33,221 bases of DNA. Origin: Verrucomicrobiia bacterium. Lineage in GTDB: Bacteria; Verrucomicrobiota; Verrucomicrobiia; JABWAM01. Location: assembly GCA_020849895.1 (NCBI GenBank), contig JADZFN010000040.1, positions 1-33,221 on the forward strand. Direction: 5' to 3'. Positions 25,714-33,182 of this stretch are shown here, one piece after another (the first letter of the stretch is position 1; every line of letters begins with the position of its first letter). A model generated the notes under the pieces. It did not search any database, had not been told where the DNA came from, and was given only the letters and a program-made list of their open reading frames with translations. Position numbers and translations under genes: made by a program.

Positions 25714-26346
25714 ATGAAGAAAGCGAAACCCTCTTCGTCCAGGAAATCCGCGCCTTCGAAGAAGAAGGCGGCAGGCCGCAAACCCGCGAAGACCGCCAAG
25801 TCTTCCGCTTCCACCAAGGGCGTTCGTAAGACGATCAGGAGCGGCCTGTCGGACCTCGATCCCGCGCGCGGCGCGCGCTTGGAAAAAGCGCTTAAGACCC
25901 CTCATGTGCGCTATCTCAAAATCCTCCTCGACTTGCGCGACCGTCTCCTCGACGGCATCGAGTTCCACGCGAGCGACAACCTGAAACGGACCCAGCGCGA
26001 CGCCTCGAGCGACCTTTCCGCCTACAGCTTCCACATGGCCGATGCGGGCACCGACAACTTCGACCGCGAGTTCGCGCTCAGCATGATCTCCAACCAGCAG
26101 GAAGCCCTCTACGAGATCAACGATGCGATCAAACGCATCGAGACCGGCGCCTTCGGCATCTGCGAGATGTGCGGCAAACCCATTCCTCGCGCCCGACTCG
26201 ACGCCATCCCGTGGACCCGCTACACGGTGGAATGCCAGTCCGAGGTCGAGAAAACCCGCCAGCGCCGTCCCCGGCAGAGCTTCCAGCTTTCCGATTTCGG
26301 CAACACCGAAGAGGAGACCGCCGAGGATCGCGACAACGACGAGTGA
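25714..26346 (+). CDS. DksA/TraR family C4-type zinc-finger protein with Lys-rich N-terminal tail
   Basis: This 210-residue protein begins with about 45 residues very rich in Lys, Ala and Ser. A coiled-coil region (about 60-140) follows and then a DksA-type finger, ICEMCGKPIPRARLDAIPW, with Cys150 and Cys153. In the second half of the finger the sequence is YTVECQ: only Cys174 is present, and the position of the partner cysteine (171) is Thr. DksA proteins enter the RNA polymerase secondary channel and modulate transcription with ppGpp. Variants with fewer cysteines exist, so zinc binding may be lost or altered here. The C-terminus is acidic. lspA starts within its stop codon (GTGA), so the two are translationally coupled. 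Confidence 0.88.
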   Translation: MKKAKPSSSRKSAPSKKKAAGRKPAKTAKSSASTKGVRKTIRSGLSDLDPARGARLEKALKTPHVRYLKILLDLRDRLLDGIEFHASDNLKRTQRDASSDLSAYSFHMADAGTDNFDREFALSMISNQQEALYEINDAIKRIETGAFGICEMCGKPIPRARLDAIPWTRYTVECQSEVEKTRQRRPRQSFQLSDFGNTEEETAEDRDNDE

Positions 26347-26855
26347 GCCGTTCCTTGCCGGCTTGGACGCTTGCCGTTTCCGTCGCTGCGCTCGATCAGG
26401 CGACCAAGGCGGTCGCCCTCGCACGCCTCGCCGGGCATCGTCCGATCGAAGTCGTGCCGGACTTCTTCAGCCTCACGCTCGTCGTCAATACCGGCGCCGC
26501 TTGGGGGCTCTTTCGCGATAAAGGCCACTGGCTGACGATCCTCGCGATCGTCGCCCTCGTCGTGCTGATCGCCGCGCGGCGGCACTTCACCGTGACCGGC
26601 CCTCTCCCCCGCATCGCCCTCGGCCTGCTCTGCGGCGGCATCCTCGGCAATCTCACCGACCGCGTCGCGCGAGGTCACGTCGTGGACTTTCTTTCCTTTC
26701 ATTACCGCAGCTTCGAATGGCCCGCCTTTAACGTCGCCGATTCCGCCATCTGCGTCGGCGTAGGCCTCTACCTCCTCGAATCTTTCCTCCAGAAAACGCC
26801 CGAAGCCCCTTCCGCATCCTCTCCGGCGCCCCTTTCCGGGAGCCCTCCCTCCTGA
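26343..26855 (+). CDS. lspA: Lipoprotein signal peptidase (signal peptidase II)
   Basis: This 170-residue inner-membrane aspartyl protease removes signal peptides from prolipoproteins after diacylglyceryl transfer. Four hydrophobic segments are seen. The catalytic aspartates lie in GGILGNLTDRV and FNVADS, the two hallmark motifs, and LVVNTGAAWGLF is the conserved substrate-binding segment with Asn. The start is the GTG at 26343, which overlaps the stop of the dksA-like gene; the longer open frame upstream runs inside that gene. The C-terminal tail of about 20 residues is rich in Pro, Ser and Ala and is not conserved in the family. Confidence 0.95.
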   Translation: MSRSLPAWTLAVSVAALDQATKAVALARLAGHRPIEVVPDFFSLTLVVNTGAAWGLFRDKGHWLTILAIVALVVLIAARRHFTVTGPLPRIALGLLCGGILGNLTDRVARGHVVDFLSFHYRSFEWPAFNVADSAICVGVGLYLLESFLQKTPEAPSASSPAPLSGSPPS

Positions 26856-26904
26856 TTCCTGGTCGCTCTTCTCCCCCTCTCCGCCGACCGTTCGCCGCTC
26901 GCCG

Positions 26905-27984
26905 ATGAAACCGCCTTTCCTTCTCGTAGCTGGAGCGCGGCCCAATTTCATGAAGGTTGCCCCGATTGCGCGCGCCCTCCGCGTCCGCGGCGCCCGAAGC
27001 CTCCTCCTCCATACCGGCCAGCATCACGATCCTCTGCTCAGCGACGTTTTCCTTCGGGAACTCGGCCTCGGACGCCCCGATTTCGCCCTCGGTGTCGGGA
27101 GCGGGTCTCACGCCGAAACGGTCGCACGCGTCCTCGCCCGTTCCGAGCCCATCCTCCAAAAACTCCGCCCGCGCGCGGTCGTTGTTGTCGGCGACGTGAA
27201 CTCCACTCTCGCCGTCGCCCTCGCCGCGGCGAAGCTCCACCTCCCCGTCGCCCACGTCGAAGCGGGCCTCCGCAGCCGCGACCGCTCCATGCCCGAGGAG
27301 ATCAATCGCATCCTCACCGACCAGCTTTCCGACCTGCTACTCACCCCGTCCGCCGACGCCGACGCCAACCTCCGCGCCGAGGGGATCCCTGCGCGCCGGA
27401 TCGTCCGCGTGGGGAACGTGATGCTGGACTCCCTCGACCTTGCCCTGCGCCGGGCGTGCACGCCGAAAGACATGCCGCGCGAATTCTGGCTGATGACCTT
27501 CCACCGTCCCTCCAACGTGGATACTCGCGAAGGCCTGCGCCGCCTGCTCGATTTCCTCCGCGCGGCGGCCGCGCTCCGCCCGATCATTCTCCCGCTCCAC
27601 CCTCGCACACGCGCGCGCCTCGCGGCCTTCCGCCTCGACGACGCCTTCGCGTGCGTGCCAAACCTCCACCGGCTCCGCCCCCTTCCTTACTTCGAATTTG
27701 TCGCCCTGATGCGTCGCGCCAAGGCAATCGTCACCGACAGCGGCGGCATCCAGGAAGAAACCACGCGCCTAGGGGTGCCGTGCCTCGTGATGCGGACCAC
27801 CACCGAGCGCCCCATCTGCGTCCAGCGCGGCACTTCCGAGCTCATGGGCGCCGACTTCGCGAAAGCCCTCCGCGGCCTCCGTCGCGTCCTCGACGGACGC
27901 TGGAAGAAACCGCGCACGATCCCGCTCTGGGACGGGCGCGCCGGCACGCGCTGCGCCGACGCCCTTTTCCGCCGCTTCGTTTAA
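26905..27984 (+). CDS. wecB: UDP-N-acetylglucosamine 2-epimerase (non-hydrolysing)
   Basis: This 359-residue GT-B fold enzyme interconverts UDP-GlcNAc and UDP-ManNAc for surface polysaccharide synthesis. Diagnostic segments are ARPNFMKVAPIARAL, HTGQHHD, VVVVGDVNSTLA, VAHVEAGLRS, then MPEEINRILTDQLSD, and near the end SGGIQEETTRLGVPCLVMR with TERP. The length is typical and no hydrolysing extension is present. It follows lspA by 49 bases and is the last gene of the core block; beyond it the sequence changes to accessory material. The gene symbol reflects family membership, since the polymer it serves cannot be told from the window. Confidence 0.94.
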   Translation: MKPPFLLVAGARPNFMKVAPIARALRVRGARSLLLHTGQHHDPLLSDVFLRELGLGRPDFALGVGSGSHAETVARVLARSEPILQKLRPRAVVVVGDVNSTLAVALAAAKLHLPVAHVEAGLRSRDRSMPEEINRILTDQLSDLLLTPSADADANLRAEGIPARRIVRVGNVMLDSLDLALRRACTPKDMPREFWLMTFHRPSNVDTREGLRRLLDFLRAAAALRPIILPLHPRTRARLAAFRLDDAFACVPNLHRLRPLPYFEFVALMRRAKAIVTDSGGIQEETTRLGVPCLVMRTTTERPICVQRGTSELMGADFAKALRGLRRVLDGRWKKPRTIPLWDGRAGTRCADALFRRFV

Positions 27985-28203
27985 AGAGCGAGCTTCGAGT
28001 TGCTTTTCGCGGCATCATACCCGGCCACGCATCCAGATCGGAGGACGACCGTCGGAGCGACAGCCATGACCTGCGCGCCGGCAGGCACTCCGAGAAAAAC
28101 ACGTCGAACCCGTAGTCGCGCGAGGATCAGAGAAAACAGAGATCTCTTGATCTACGGAATCATTTCGCATAGGAGCGCTCATCCGAGGAGATCAAAACGG
28201 CTT
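27985..28203 (+). other. Intergenic stretch with possible gene debris, wecB to methyltransferase
   Basis: The first half contains, in two shifting frames, GIIPGHA and then RTTVGATAMT with CAPAG. This faintly recalls the C-terminal coil of hexapeptide-repeat acyltransferases, but it is too short and broken to name. The second half becomes AT-richer towards the methyltransferase start. No promoter was identified with confidence. Confidence 0.25.
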
Positions 28204-29088
28204 GTGGCAGAGCTCACCATCCACTTCGGCGACAATCTTCCGGTGCTGCGGAGCTTGCCGGCTGCCTCGGTGGACCTGATCTACATTGATCCCCCCTTCA
28301 ACACGGGCAAGGTCCAGAGTCGGACAAAACTCTCCACCGCTCGGGATGAAAATGGCGACCGAACGGGGTTTCAAGGAAAACGCTACCGGACCATTAAATT
28401 GGGAACAAAGAAGTACAACGACGTTTTCGACGATTATCTCGGTTTTTTGGAGCCCAGATTGCGAGAAGCTCGGCGAGTTCTCAAAGACCACGGAAGCTTC
28501 TTTTTCCACCTCGACTACCGGGAAGTGCATTACGCCAAGGTCCTGCTGGATACGATCTTCGGACGGGATTCTTTCCTGAACGAGATCATCTGGGCCTACG
28601 ACTACGGCGCGCGGTCAAAGACAAAATGGCCTGCCAAGCACGACAACATCCTCTGGTACGCCAAGACTCCGGAGAATTTTCAGTTTCATCTCGAGGAATG
28701 CGATCGCATCCCGTATATGGCGCCCGGCCTTGTGGGGCCGGAGAAGGCGGCGAACGGGAAAACGCCGACGGACACTTGGTGGCACACGATCGTCAGCCCG
28801 AACGGGCATGAGAAGACGGGCTATCCCACGCAAAAACCGAGAGGCATTTTGGACCGGATCGTCAAGGTGCATTCTCGCCCTGGAGATCTTCTGATGGACT
28901 TCTTCGCCGGAAGCGGATCGTTCGGCGAGGCGGCGATCGAACTGGGACGCAGGTGCATCCTTGCGGACAACAACGAGGAGGCCTTGCGCGTCATGGAGAG
29001 ACGCTTTGCGGGAATCCCCGTCGAATGGATGAATTGGACACCGGAAGATCGGTTTGACACGCCCATGCAAAGACGGCTGCTTGCATGA
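28204..29088 (+). CDS. DNA methyltransferase (N4-cytosine/N6-adenine, beta-type order)
   Basis: The protein has 294 residues from the GTG at 28204. The catalytic motif IV, IYIDPPFNTGK (DPPF at 29-32), comes first. The S-adenosylmethionine motif I, LLMDFFAGSGSFGEAA (about 229-244), is near the C-terminus. This order is that of the beta group of amino-methyltransferases, which modify adenine N6 or cytosine N4 in a specific DNA sequence. Between them lie a target-recognition region and the conserved GYPTQKPRGILDRIV block before motif I. No restriction endonuclease gene is recognisable on either side, so it appears orphan. Parts of the gene are much lower in GC than the neighbours (26 of 60 bases at 28381-28440), suggesting horizontal transfer. 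Confidence 0.92.
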   Translation: MAELTIHFGDNLPVLRSLPAASVDLIYIDPPFNTGKVQSRTKLSTARDENGDRTGFQGKRYRTIKLGTKKYNDVFDDYLGFLEPRLREARRVLKDHGSFFFHLDYREVHYAKVLLDTIFGRDSFLNEIIWAYDYGARSKTKWPAKHDNILWYAKTPENFQFHLEECDRIPYMAPGLVGPEKAANGKTPTDTWWHTIVSPNGHEKTGYPTQKPRGILDRIVKVHSRPGDLLMDFFAGSGSFGEAAIELGRRCILADNNEEALRVMERRFAGIPVEWMNWTPEDRFDTPMQRRLLA

Positions 29089-29473
29089 CAATCAAAACCC
29101 TGAAATGAGAGTCTTCACGAGGATCGGCCAAGCATGACAGACCGAAGATCCGAGCGAGAATCGGAAATGGGAAGGCCGTCCTTTTACATGGATCAAGACG
29201 AAATCCTCGAGACAAACCAGCGTTACGATCCCTGCCCTCTCCAAGATTACCGGTTTCAAGGTCAAGAAGGCCCGAGAAGATCTCGAAGCCCGCGACGCAT
29301 GACGCCGGCGCGTTCGCGAGAGCGGCTCGGAGATGATTCTGTCCGCTAAATAAACGAACTCGCCCTTTAGAGGGCACTTCTCCCATCGGCAGGCGCCGCG
29401 TTCAACTCTCCCACACGAGGCCCTTACGACGCACGAACCTTCCAACATTCCGCGTTCCGTCCGACCCGCCCGC
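29089..29473. other. 385-base gap without an assignable gene
   Basis: This stretch between the methyltransferase stop and the flavoprotein start is moderately low in GC in its first half. Short frames are present; one ends FKVKKAREDLEARDA before a stop at about 29300, and another starts ATG at 29134. None is long or conserved enough for me to recognise. It may be the remains of a lost partner gene of the methyltransferase. I see no tRNA, repeat array or clear promoter. Confidence 0.3.
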
Positions 29474-31387
29474 GTGGGGATCGTCGGCGGAGGCGCCGCC
29501 GGGTTTTTCGCCGCGATCGCCTGCGCCGAAGCCGCTCCGGATGCGGAGGTATTCCTCCTCGAACGCGGCGCGGAGTTTCTCGCGAAGGTCCGCCTCTCGG
29601 GCGGCGGACGATGCAACGTCACTCACGCAGACGAGAATCCGCGCGAGTTCGCCGCCCGCTACCCGCGCGGCGGCCGCGCGCTCATCGGCCCGCTGCACCG
29701 CTTCGGCCCCCGGGAAACCATGGCGTGGTTCGCGTCGCGTGGAGTGACGCTGAAAACGGAGAAGGACGGGCGGGTATTCCCAACCACCGACAAATCGGAA
29801 ACGATCGTGGACGCGCTCCTTTCCGCGGCGCAAGCCGCGCGCGTCGAAACGGCCCTCCGTCGCGGCGTGACCCGCGCGGCGAAAACCCCTTCGGGCGGCT
29901 TCGAACTTTTCTGTTCGGACGGACCGTCCCTCTTCTGCGATCGCCTCCTCCTCGCGACGGGCGGAACGCGCCTCGCGGCCGGTGCCGCGCTCGCGGCCGC
30001 GCTCGGCCATGCGCTCGCGCCGCCCGTCCCTTCGCTCTTCGGGTTCCGGGTCGCAAGCCCGTGGCTGGAAGGCTTGGCGGGCGTGTCCGTCGCCTCGGTC
30101 GAGGTCGCCGTGCCGCAGGCAAAACTGCGCGAGCGCGGCCCGATCCTCGTGACTCACTCCGGACTGAGCGGCCCGGCGATCCTCCGTCTTTCGGCCTGGG
30201 GCGCACGAGCGATCCACGCCCTCGGGGACCGTTTTTCTCTTCAAGTGAACTGGCTTCCCGGATGCGCCGTCGAGGCAGTGGACGCGGAGCTCCGCGCCGC
30301 CCGCGACCGTTCTCCGCGACGGCGCGTCGTCGGTGCCCCATGGGCGCCGCTTCCCGCACGGCTTTGGGAAAAGCTCTGCCTCGCGGCGGGCGTCGGCGCC
30401 GAGACGTGCTGGGCCGGGCTCTCCGACCGCGCGCGGCGGGCGCTGGTCGCGCAGTTGACTCGCGGAGAGATCCTCGTGACCGGCAAGAGTCTGAACAAGG
30501 AGGAGTTCGTCACCTGCGGAGGCGTGGCGTTGCGCGAGGTGGACTTCAAGACGATGGAGAGCCGTGTTTGTCCGGGACTGTATCTCGCGGGCGAGCTGCT
30601 CGATGTGGACGGCCTCACCGGTGGATTCAACCTTCAAGCCGCCTGGACCACGGGTTGGATCGCCGGCTGCGCCATGGCCGGGGGGTCTCCTTGTCTCTTC
30701 CCGAGAGCTTCAGGACGCCTCCCGTGGAGGCGATCTCCACCCCGCTCTGGGCGTTCAGCGCCTGAGTTTCGGCGTGTCGGGATTGCCGGGATCGCTCCAC
30801 ATGAGCGCGGGATGGGTCGAGCTCTGCAGGTCGGTGAGCGACGGCGGAAGATGATCCCGATAGGGAAGGGAAAGCCGGTTGCCGTTCACCAGCGCGGCGA
30901 GCAACGTCTCCCCGTCCTTGAGCACTCCCGCAGGCACTTCGCCGGGACGGGAGCCGATCCGGAGGACCCCCACGAACTTGTTGCTCCAGCGCGACAGCTT
31001 CTTGAGTTCGAGCTGGGCGACCGGCTCCAAACTGGCTCTCGCCACGTTCACCCCGATCACGGAATCCGAACCCCTCAGATGGGAGAGCAGGGAGCTTTCG
31101 CACTCGATGTAGACCGGGGCGTCCTCGGAAAGCGGACTCGTCCCGATGGCCCTCAACACGTCTCCCTTGGCGGGCTCCACGAGGTCGGGGGTCACCGGGA
31201 GGCGCGCAGGCGCCGATTTGTCTCTCGGGTCTTCCGTAGCTTTCGGATTCCCCGGAAGGAGATCGAGAGGCTGGTTGCTGATGTGGAACCGTACGGAGCC
31301 GCCCGCCGAGAGGCAAGAATCAGTGATAAATTGACAAAATCCAACTGTATTTCTGATAAAAACATGCTATTTTCCAACCCAATATGA
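29474..31387 (+). CDS. NAD(P)/FAD-dependent oxidoreductase, BaiN/HI0933 (YhiN) family, with run-on 3' end
   Basis: The first about 400 residues are a complete flavoprotein of this family. The FAD loop is VGIVGGGAAGFFAAI at the N-terminus, RLSGGGRCNVTH is the family signature, VFPTTDKSETIVDAL follows, then VTHSGLSGPAILRLS. The C-terminal FAD contact GLYLAGELLDVDGLTGGFNL precedes QAAWTTGWIAGCAM. Relatives end at this point, near 30680. Here no stop follows: the frame stays open for about 235 more codons with low-complexity, Arg-rich sequence that is antisense to another coding region. The first stop is at 31385-31387, overlapping the next gene's ATG. I believe only the part to about 30690 is a true domain. 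The reaction is unknown; relatives reduce flavin-dependent substrates. Confidence 0.8.
   Translation: MGIVGGGAAGFFAAIACAEAAPDAEVFLLERGAEFLAKVRLSGGGRCNVTHADENPREFAARYPRGGRALIGPLHRFGPRETMAWFASRGVTLKTEKDGRVFPTTDKSETIVDALLSAAQAARVETALRRGVTRAAKTPSGGFELFCSDGPSLFCDRLLLATGGTRLAAGAALAAALGHALAPPVPSLFGFRVASPWLEGLAGVSVASVEVAVPQAKLRERGPILVTHSGLSGPAILRLSAWGARAIHALGDRFSLQVNWLPGCAVEAVDAELRAARDRSPRRRVVGAPWAPLPARLWEKLCLAAGVGAETCWAGLSDRARRALVAQLTRGEILVTGKSLNKEEFVTCGGVALREVDFKTMESRVCPGLYLAGELLDVDGLTGGFNLQAAWTTGWIAGCAMAGGSPCLFPRASGRLPWRRSPPRSGRSAPEFRRVGIAGIAPHERGMGRALQVGERRRKMIPIGKGKPVAVHQRGEQRLPVLEHSRRHFAGTGADPEDPHELVAPARQLLEFELGDRLQTGSRHVHPDHGIRTPQMGEQGAFALDVDRGVLGKRTRPDGPQHVSLGGLHEVGGHREARRRRFVSRVFRSFRIPRKEIERLVADVEPYGAARREARISDKLTKSNCISDKNMLFSNPI
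30755..31325 (-). pseudogene. Unidentified coding fragment without a start codon
   Basis: On the minus strand a frame runs from about 31370 to the stop at 30755 with strongly GC-biased third positions, the mark of real coding sequence here. It reads SVRFHISNQPLDLLPGNPKA, then further on APVYIECESSLLSHLRGSD and KKLSRWSNKFVGVLRIGS, and ends GNPDTPKLRR. No ATG precedes the conserved-looking part; the only standard alternative start is GTG at 31193-31195, in the middle of it. At the 5' side it runs into the AT-rich region before the AAA ATPase. The most likely reading is the 3' end of a longer gene truncated when that segment arrived. I do not recognise the family. Confidence 0.5.
31331..31360 (+). 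promoter_or_regulatory. Strong sigma-70-like promoter before the AAA/DUF4143 gene
   Basis: A perfect -35 hexamer TTGACA (31331-31336) is followed after 18 bases by GATAAA (31355-31360; four of six matches to the -10). It lies in a 60-base stretch with only 19 G or C. The heptamer TGATAAA occurs twice here, at 31324 and 31354. The ATG follows 23 bases after the -10, with no Shine-Dalgarno sequence. Confidence 0.55.
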
Positions 31388-32742
31388 AGCGCTTCGCTGA
31401 ACAATACCTGTCCGAGTGGCGGAACCGCTCTGACCGGAAACCCTTGGTCGTGCGCGGTGCCCGGCAGGTGGGGAAGACCCACTTGGTCGAGCATTGGGGT
31501 CAAGGGCACTTCAAGGTGGTGGTGAAACTGGACTTGGAGCGCGAGCGCGATCTCCACGCGCTCTTTGAGGGGCAGGACCCCCGGAAGCTGTTGGAGGAAA
31601 TTTCACTCCTCAAGGGCCAGCGCTTGGTTCCGGGAGAATGCCTCTTGTTCCTGGATGAAGTCCAAGCATGTCCCAGAGCCTTGTCTGCGCTCCGCTACTT
31701 TCACGAGATCATTCCGGAGGTCCATGTAGTTGCCGCCGGGTCGCTACTGGATTTCGCCCTGCGTGAGTTCAAGCACTCCATGCCCGTGGGGCGCATCGAG
31801 TACCTGTTCCTCCATCCGATGTCGTTCGAGGAATTCCTGCTGGCCACGGAAGGCGAGCCGCTGGTCACCCACCTTCAAAATTTTCACCTGGGCGATGAGG
31901 TCAACGCAGCGGTCGCGACCCGGATCAAGGAATCGCTGCGGCGCTACTTCTTCATCGGGGGCATGCCCGAGGCGGTTCACGCCAGTACGGAAAAGGCCGG
32001 CCTTGTGGACATCCAGCGCATCCAGAGTTCGATTGTCCAGACGATGCAGGATGACTTTGCCAAGTACGGCACGCGACTGCAGCAGGATCTTCTGCGCAAG
32101 GCATTCCGTCACGTGGCGCAACATGTGGGGCGCAAAATCAAGTACGTGAACATCAGCCGGGAGAGCCGGTCGGCGGAAGTGAAGACCGCCTTGGGGTTGT
32201 TGGCGCAAAGTCGTGTCGTGCATCTGGTTCTCCACACCTCGGCAAATGGTATTCCCTTGGGAGCTGAGACCAACGAGAGACATTTCAAGGGACTGTTCCT
32301 GGACATCGGCCTGGCCAATCAACTTTGTGGGCTGAACCTGGCGCCCATTGAGGAGTTGCTCACCGTCAACGAAGGCGGACTGGCGGAGCAATTCGTGGGG
32401 CAGGAGTTGCTCTGCTCGGGCCTGCGGTTCCAGGAAGAGCCTCTCTTCTACTGGCACCGCGAAGCACGCAACGCGAATGCCGAGGTGGATTACGTCATCA
32501 GCGAAGGGCGGAGCATCCTTCCCGTCGAAGTCAAAGCGGCGAAGGGCGGGGCGCTTCGTTCTGTCTTCCAGTTCCTCCAAGAGAAACGGCAGGCAAAGGC
32601 CATCCGCTTCTACGCGGGCAAGACGGGCATCGAAACGCTTGCGGTGCCCGGAGAATCCGGGTCAGGCATCAAGCTCCTCTCTCTACCGCTGTTCCTTGCC
32701 GGGCAGACACATCGTTTGGCTCGGGAATTCTGCCGCGGATGA
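31384..32742 (+). CDS. AAA family ATPase with C-terminal DUF4143
   Basis: This 452-residue protein has the two-part layout of a widespread accessory family. The N-terminal P-loop ATPase has Walker A GARQVGKT (25-32), Walker B LLFLDEVQ (Asp91, Glu92), and a sensor segment VVAAGSLLDFAL. The C-terminal DUF4143 region contains FLDIGLANQLCGL and a restriction-nuclease-like signature AEVDYVI, then ILPVEVKA, with spaced Asp, Glu and Lys as in PD-(D/E)XK folds. Function of the family is not established; it is common in genomic islands and is found in many copies in some genomes. It seems complete and has its own AT-rich promoter, unlike its surroundings. Its ATG overlaps the run-on stop of the flavoprotein frame by four bases, probably by chance. 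Confidence 0.9.
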   Translation: MKRFAEQYLSEWRNRSDRKPLVVRGARQVGKTHLVEHWGQGHFKVVVKLDLERERDLHALFEGQDPRKLLEEISLLKGQRLVPGECLLFLDEVQACPRALSALRYFHEIIPEVHVVAAGSLLDFALREFKHSMPVGRIEYLFLHPMSFEEFLLATEGEPLVTHLQNFHLGDEVNAAVATRIKESLRRYFFIGGMPEAVHASTEKAGLVDIQRIQSSIVQTMQDDFAKYGTRLQQDLLRKAFRHVAQHVGRKIKYVNISRESRSAEVKTALGLLAQSRVVHLVLHTSANGIPLGAETNERHFKGLFLDIGLANQLCGLNLAPIEELLTVNEGGLAEQFVGQELLCSGLRFQEEPLFYWHREARNANAEVDYVISEGRSILPVEVKAAKGGALRSVFQFLQEKRQAKAIRFYAGKTGIETLAVPGESGSGIKLLSLPLFLAGQTHRLAREFCRG

Positions 32743-32884
32743 CATACAGGACCGTGCCCGGAGTCAGCACTGTGACCCAATCTCCCGTTCGGACGCGACG
32801 CGGGTTCGATCCCGTGGGCGGCGAAAGAACCCCAGCGCGCAGGCGGCCCAATTTGCTCTGTCGACGTAACGCAGTCCACTGCAT
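32743..32884. other. Short gap between AAA gene and integrase fragment
   Basis: No gene is assignable. It contains CGGGTTCGATCCCG, a hairpin that looks like a tRNA T-arm but whose stem pairs only four bases and which is not followed by an acceptor stem. It could be part of a decayed attachment site; this is not shown. Confidence 0.2.
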
Positions 32885-33175
32885 TCAAGTCACACTGAAC
32901 GTCGCCTTTTGAGCCGCCATCTGCATGGGGTCGCGCCTCTTGGTCTTGAAGCTCAAGAGACGCGCATCGGCGATATTCCGGTCGGAGGTCTTGAGCGACT
33001 TCCAAATGTCCTTGTCGCTCTTTTTCAGTCGCGCATAATACCGGCCATGCCGCAGCCACAGGTTCTCACCCACCCGACGCATGCTCTCAGCCTTGGATTG
33101 CTTGGTCATAAAATCCGTGGAGCTTTTGAGTGTAGCAACGTCAATACTTTCCCGCGAAATTACCTCATTTTTCAC
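32885..33175 (-). pseudogene. N-terminal fragment of a tyrosine recombinase (integrase)
   Basis: The frame reads ESMRRVGENLWLRHGRYYAR followed by SLKTSDRNIADARLLSF. This resembles (recalled pattern) the N-terminal arm-binding segment of phage/island integrases of Verrucomicrobia and relatives (ENLYxRxGxYYARxK, then SLKTxDRxxAxRRL). It stops at a TGA after about 96 codons, where intact enzymes continue with a core-binding domain and the catalytic R-H-R-Y domain. None of that is found downstream. The GTG at 33175 or the ATG at 33109 could be the original start. It begins only a few bases from a tRNA-Arg gene, the usual position of an island integrase beside its attachment site. I consider it a truncated relic. 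Confidence 0.65.
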
Positions 33176-33182
33176 TCTCTAC

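Noticed and set aside
23605-26424. A 939-codon open frame on the minus strand.
   Set aside because: It is the antisense of ileS, the dksA-like gene and lspA and shows no domain pattern.
32790-32830. T-arm-like sequence GGTTCGATCCC suggesting a tRNA or tmRNA end.
   Set aside because: The five-base T-stem does not pair, and no acceptor stem or anticodon arm is found at the right distances.
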